From Acidobacterium sp. (GTDB lineage Bacteria > Acidobacteriota > Terriglobia > Terriglobales > Acidobacteriaceae), in the NCBI GenBank assembly GCA_003152595.1, contig PMAM01000242.1, positions 1,399 to 17,503 on the forward strand: a stretch of DNA of 16,105 bases, in the 5' to 3' direction. Positions within the stretch are counted from its first letter, which is position 1, and the number at the start of each line of letters is the position of its first letter. Positions 16,102 to 16,105 of the stretch are shown here, piece by piece. The notes under the pieces were generated by a model. That model saw nothing but the letters and a program-made list of their open reading frames with translations. It had not been told where the DNA came from and did not search any database. Position numbers and translations under genes: made by a program.

Positions 16102-16105
16102 GGAT

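Overview
The window is GC-rich and densely coded, and looks chromosomal. It holds fifteen genes or gene parts and no gap above about 165 bases. I saw no rRNA, tRNA, transposase, CRISPR array or phage gene. The best guess for the source is an acidobacterium (Acidobacteriota, class Terriglobia). This is inference from memory of family look-alikes: the small His-rich secreted protein, the extended ATP synthase b and gamma subunits, and the Anbu/transglutaminase pair. It was not checked by any search.

Region 1 (1-2660) is a peroxide-defence module. katG (catalase-peroxidase, minus strand, 3' end cut by the left edge) is divergent from oxyR (plus strand). OxyR keeps both redox cysteines, at residues 199 and 208. 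The 161-bp gap between the genes contains a 15/16 match to the four-part OxyR recognition pattern (1668-1704). It lies upstream of a likely katG -10 box and overlaps the oxyR ribosome-binding site.

Region 2 (2600-7454) is mixed housekeeping and envelope functions. A small secreted protein with two Gly-Phe/His motifs converges with oxyR on one shared hairpin terminator. A phosphoglycolate-phosphatase-like HAD hydrolase follows, divergent from an exported S9 prolyl-oligopeptidase-family peptidase. That peptidase ends five bases from the end of a convergent MATE efflux pump.

Region 3 (7510-9690) carries Anbu, the bacterial proteasome-like N-terminal-nucleophile hydrolase, divergent from a transglutaminase-like protein of the kind often found beside Anbu. 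The usual alpha-E and ATP-grasp partners are absent from the window. A small GYD-domain protein follows.

Region 4 (9742-16101) is the distal part of an F1Fo ATP synthase operon on the minus strand: b', b, delta, alpha, gamma, beta, epsilon, in canonical order. The operon runs off the right edge, where a and c subunits would be expected. Three subunits depart from textbook length. Subunit b has a TTG start, a signal-peptide-like N-terminus and a long segment before its membrane helix. Gamma is about 70 residues longer than the E. coli protein, with its main insert where chloroplast and cyanobacterial gamma carry their regulatory insert. Alpha has a charged C-terminal tail.

Nothing in the window is clearly a wholly new system. 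The best candidates for follow-up are the reduced, divergent Anbu/transglutaminase locus, the modified ATP synthase subunits, the OxyR-box layout, and the small secreted His-rich protein.
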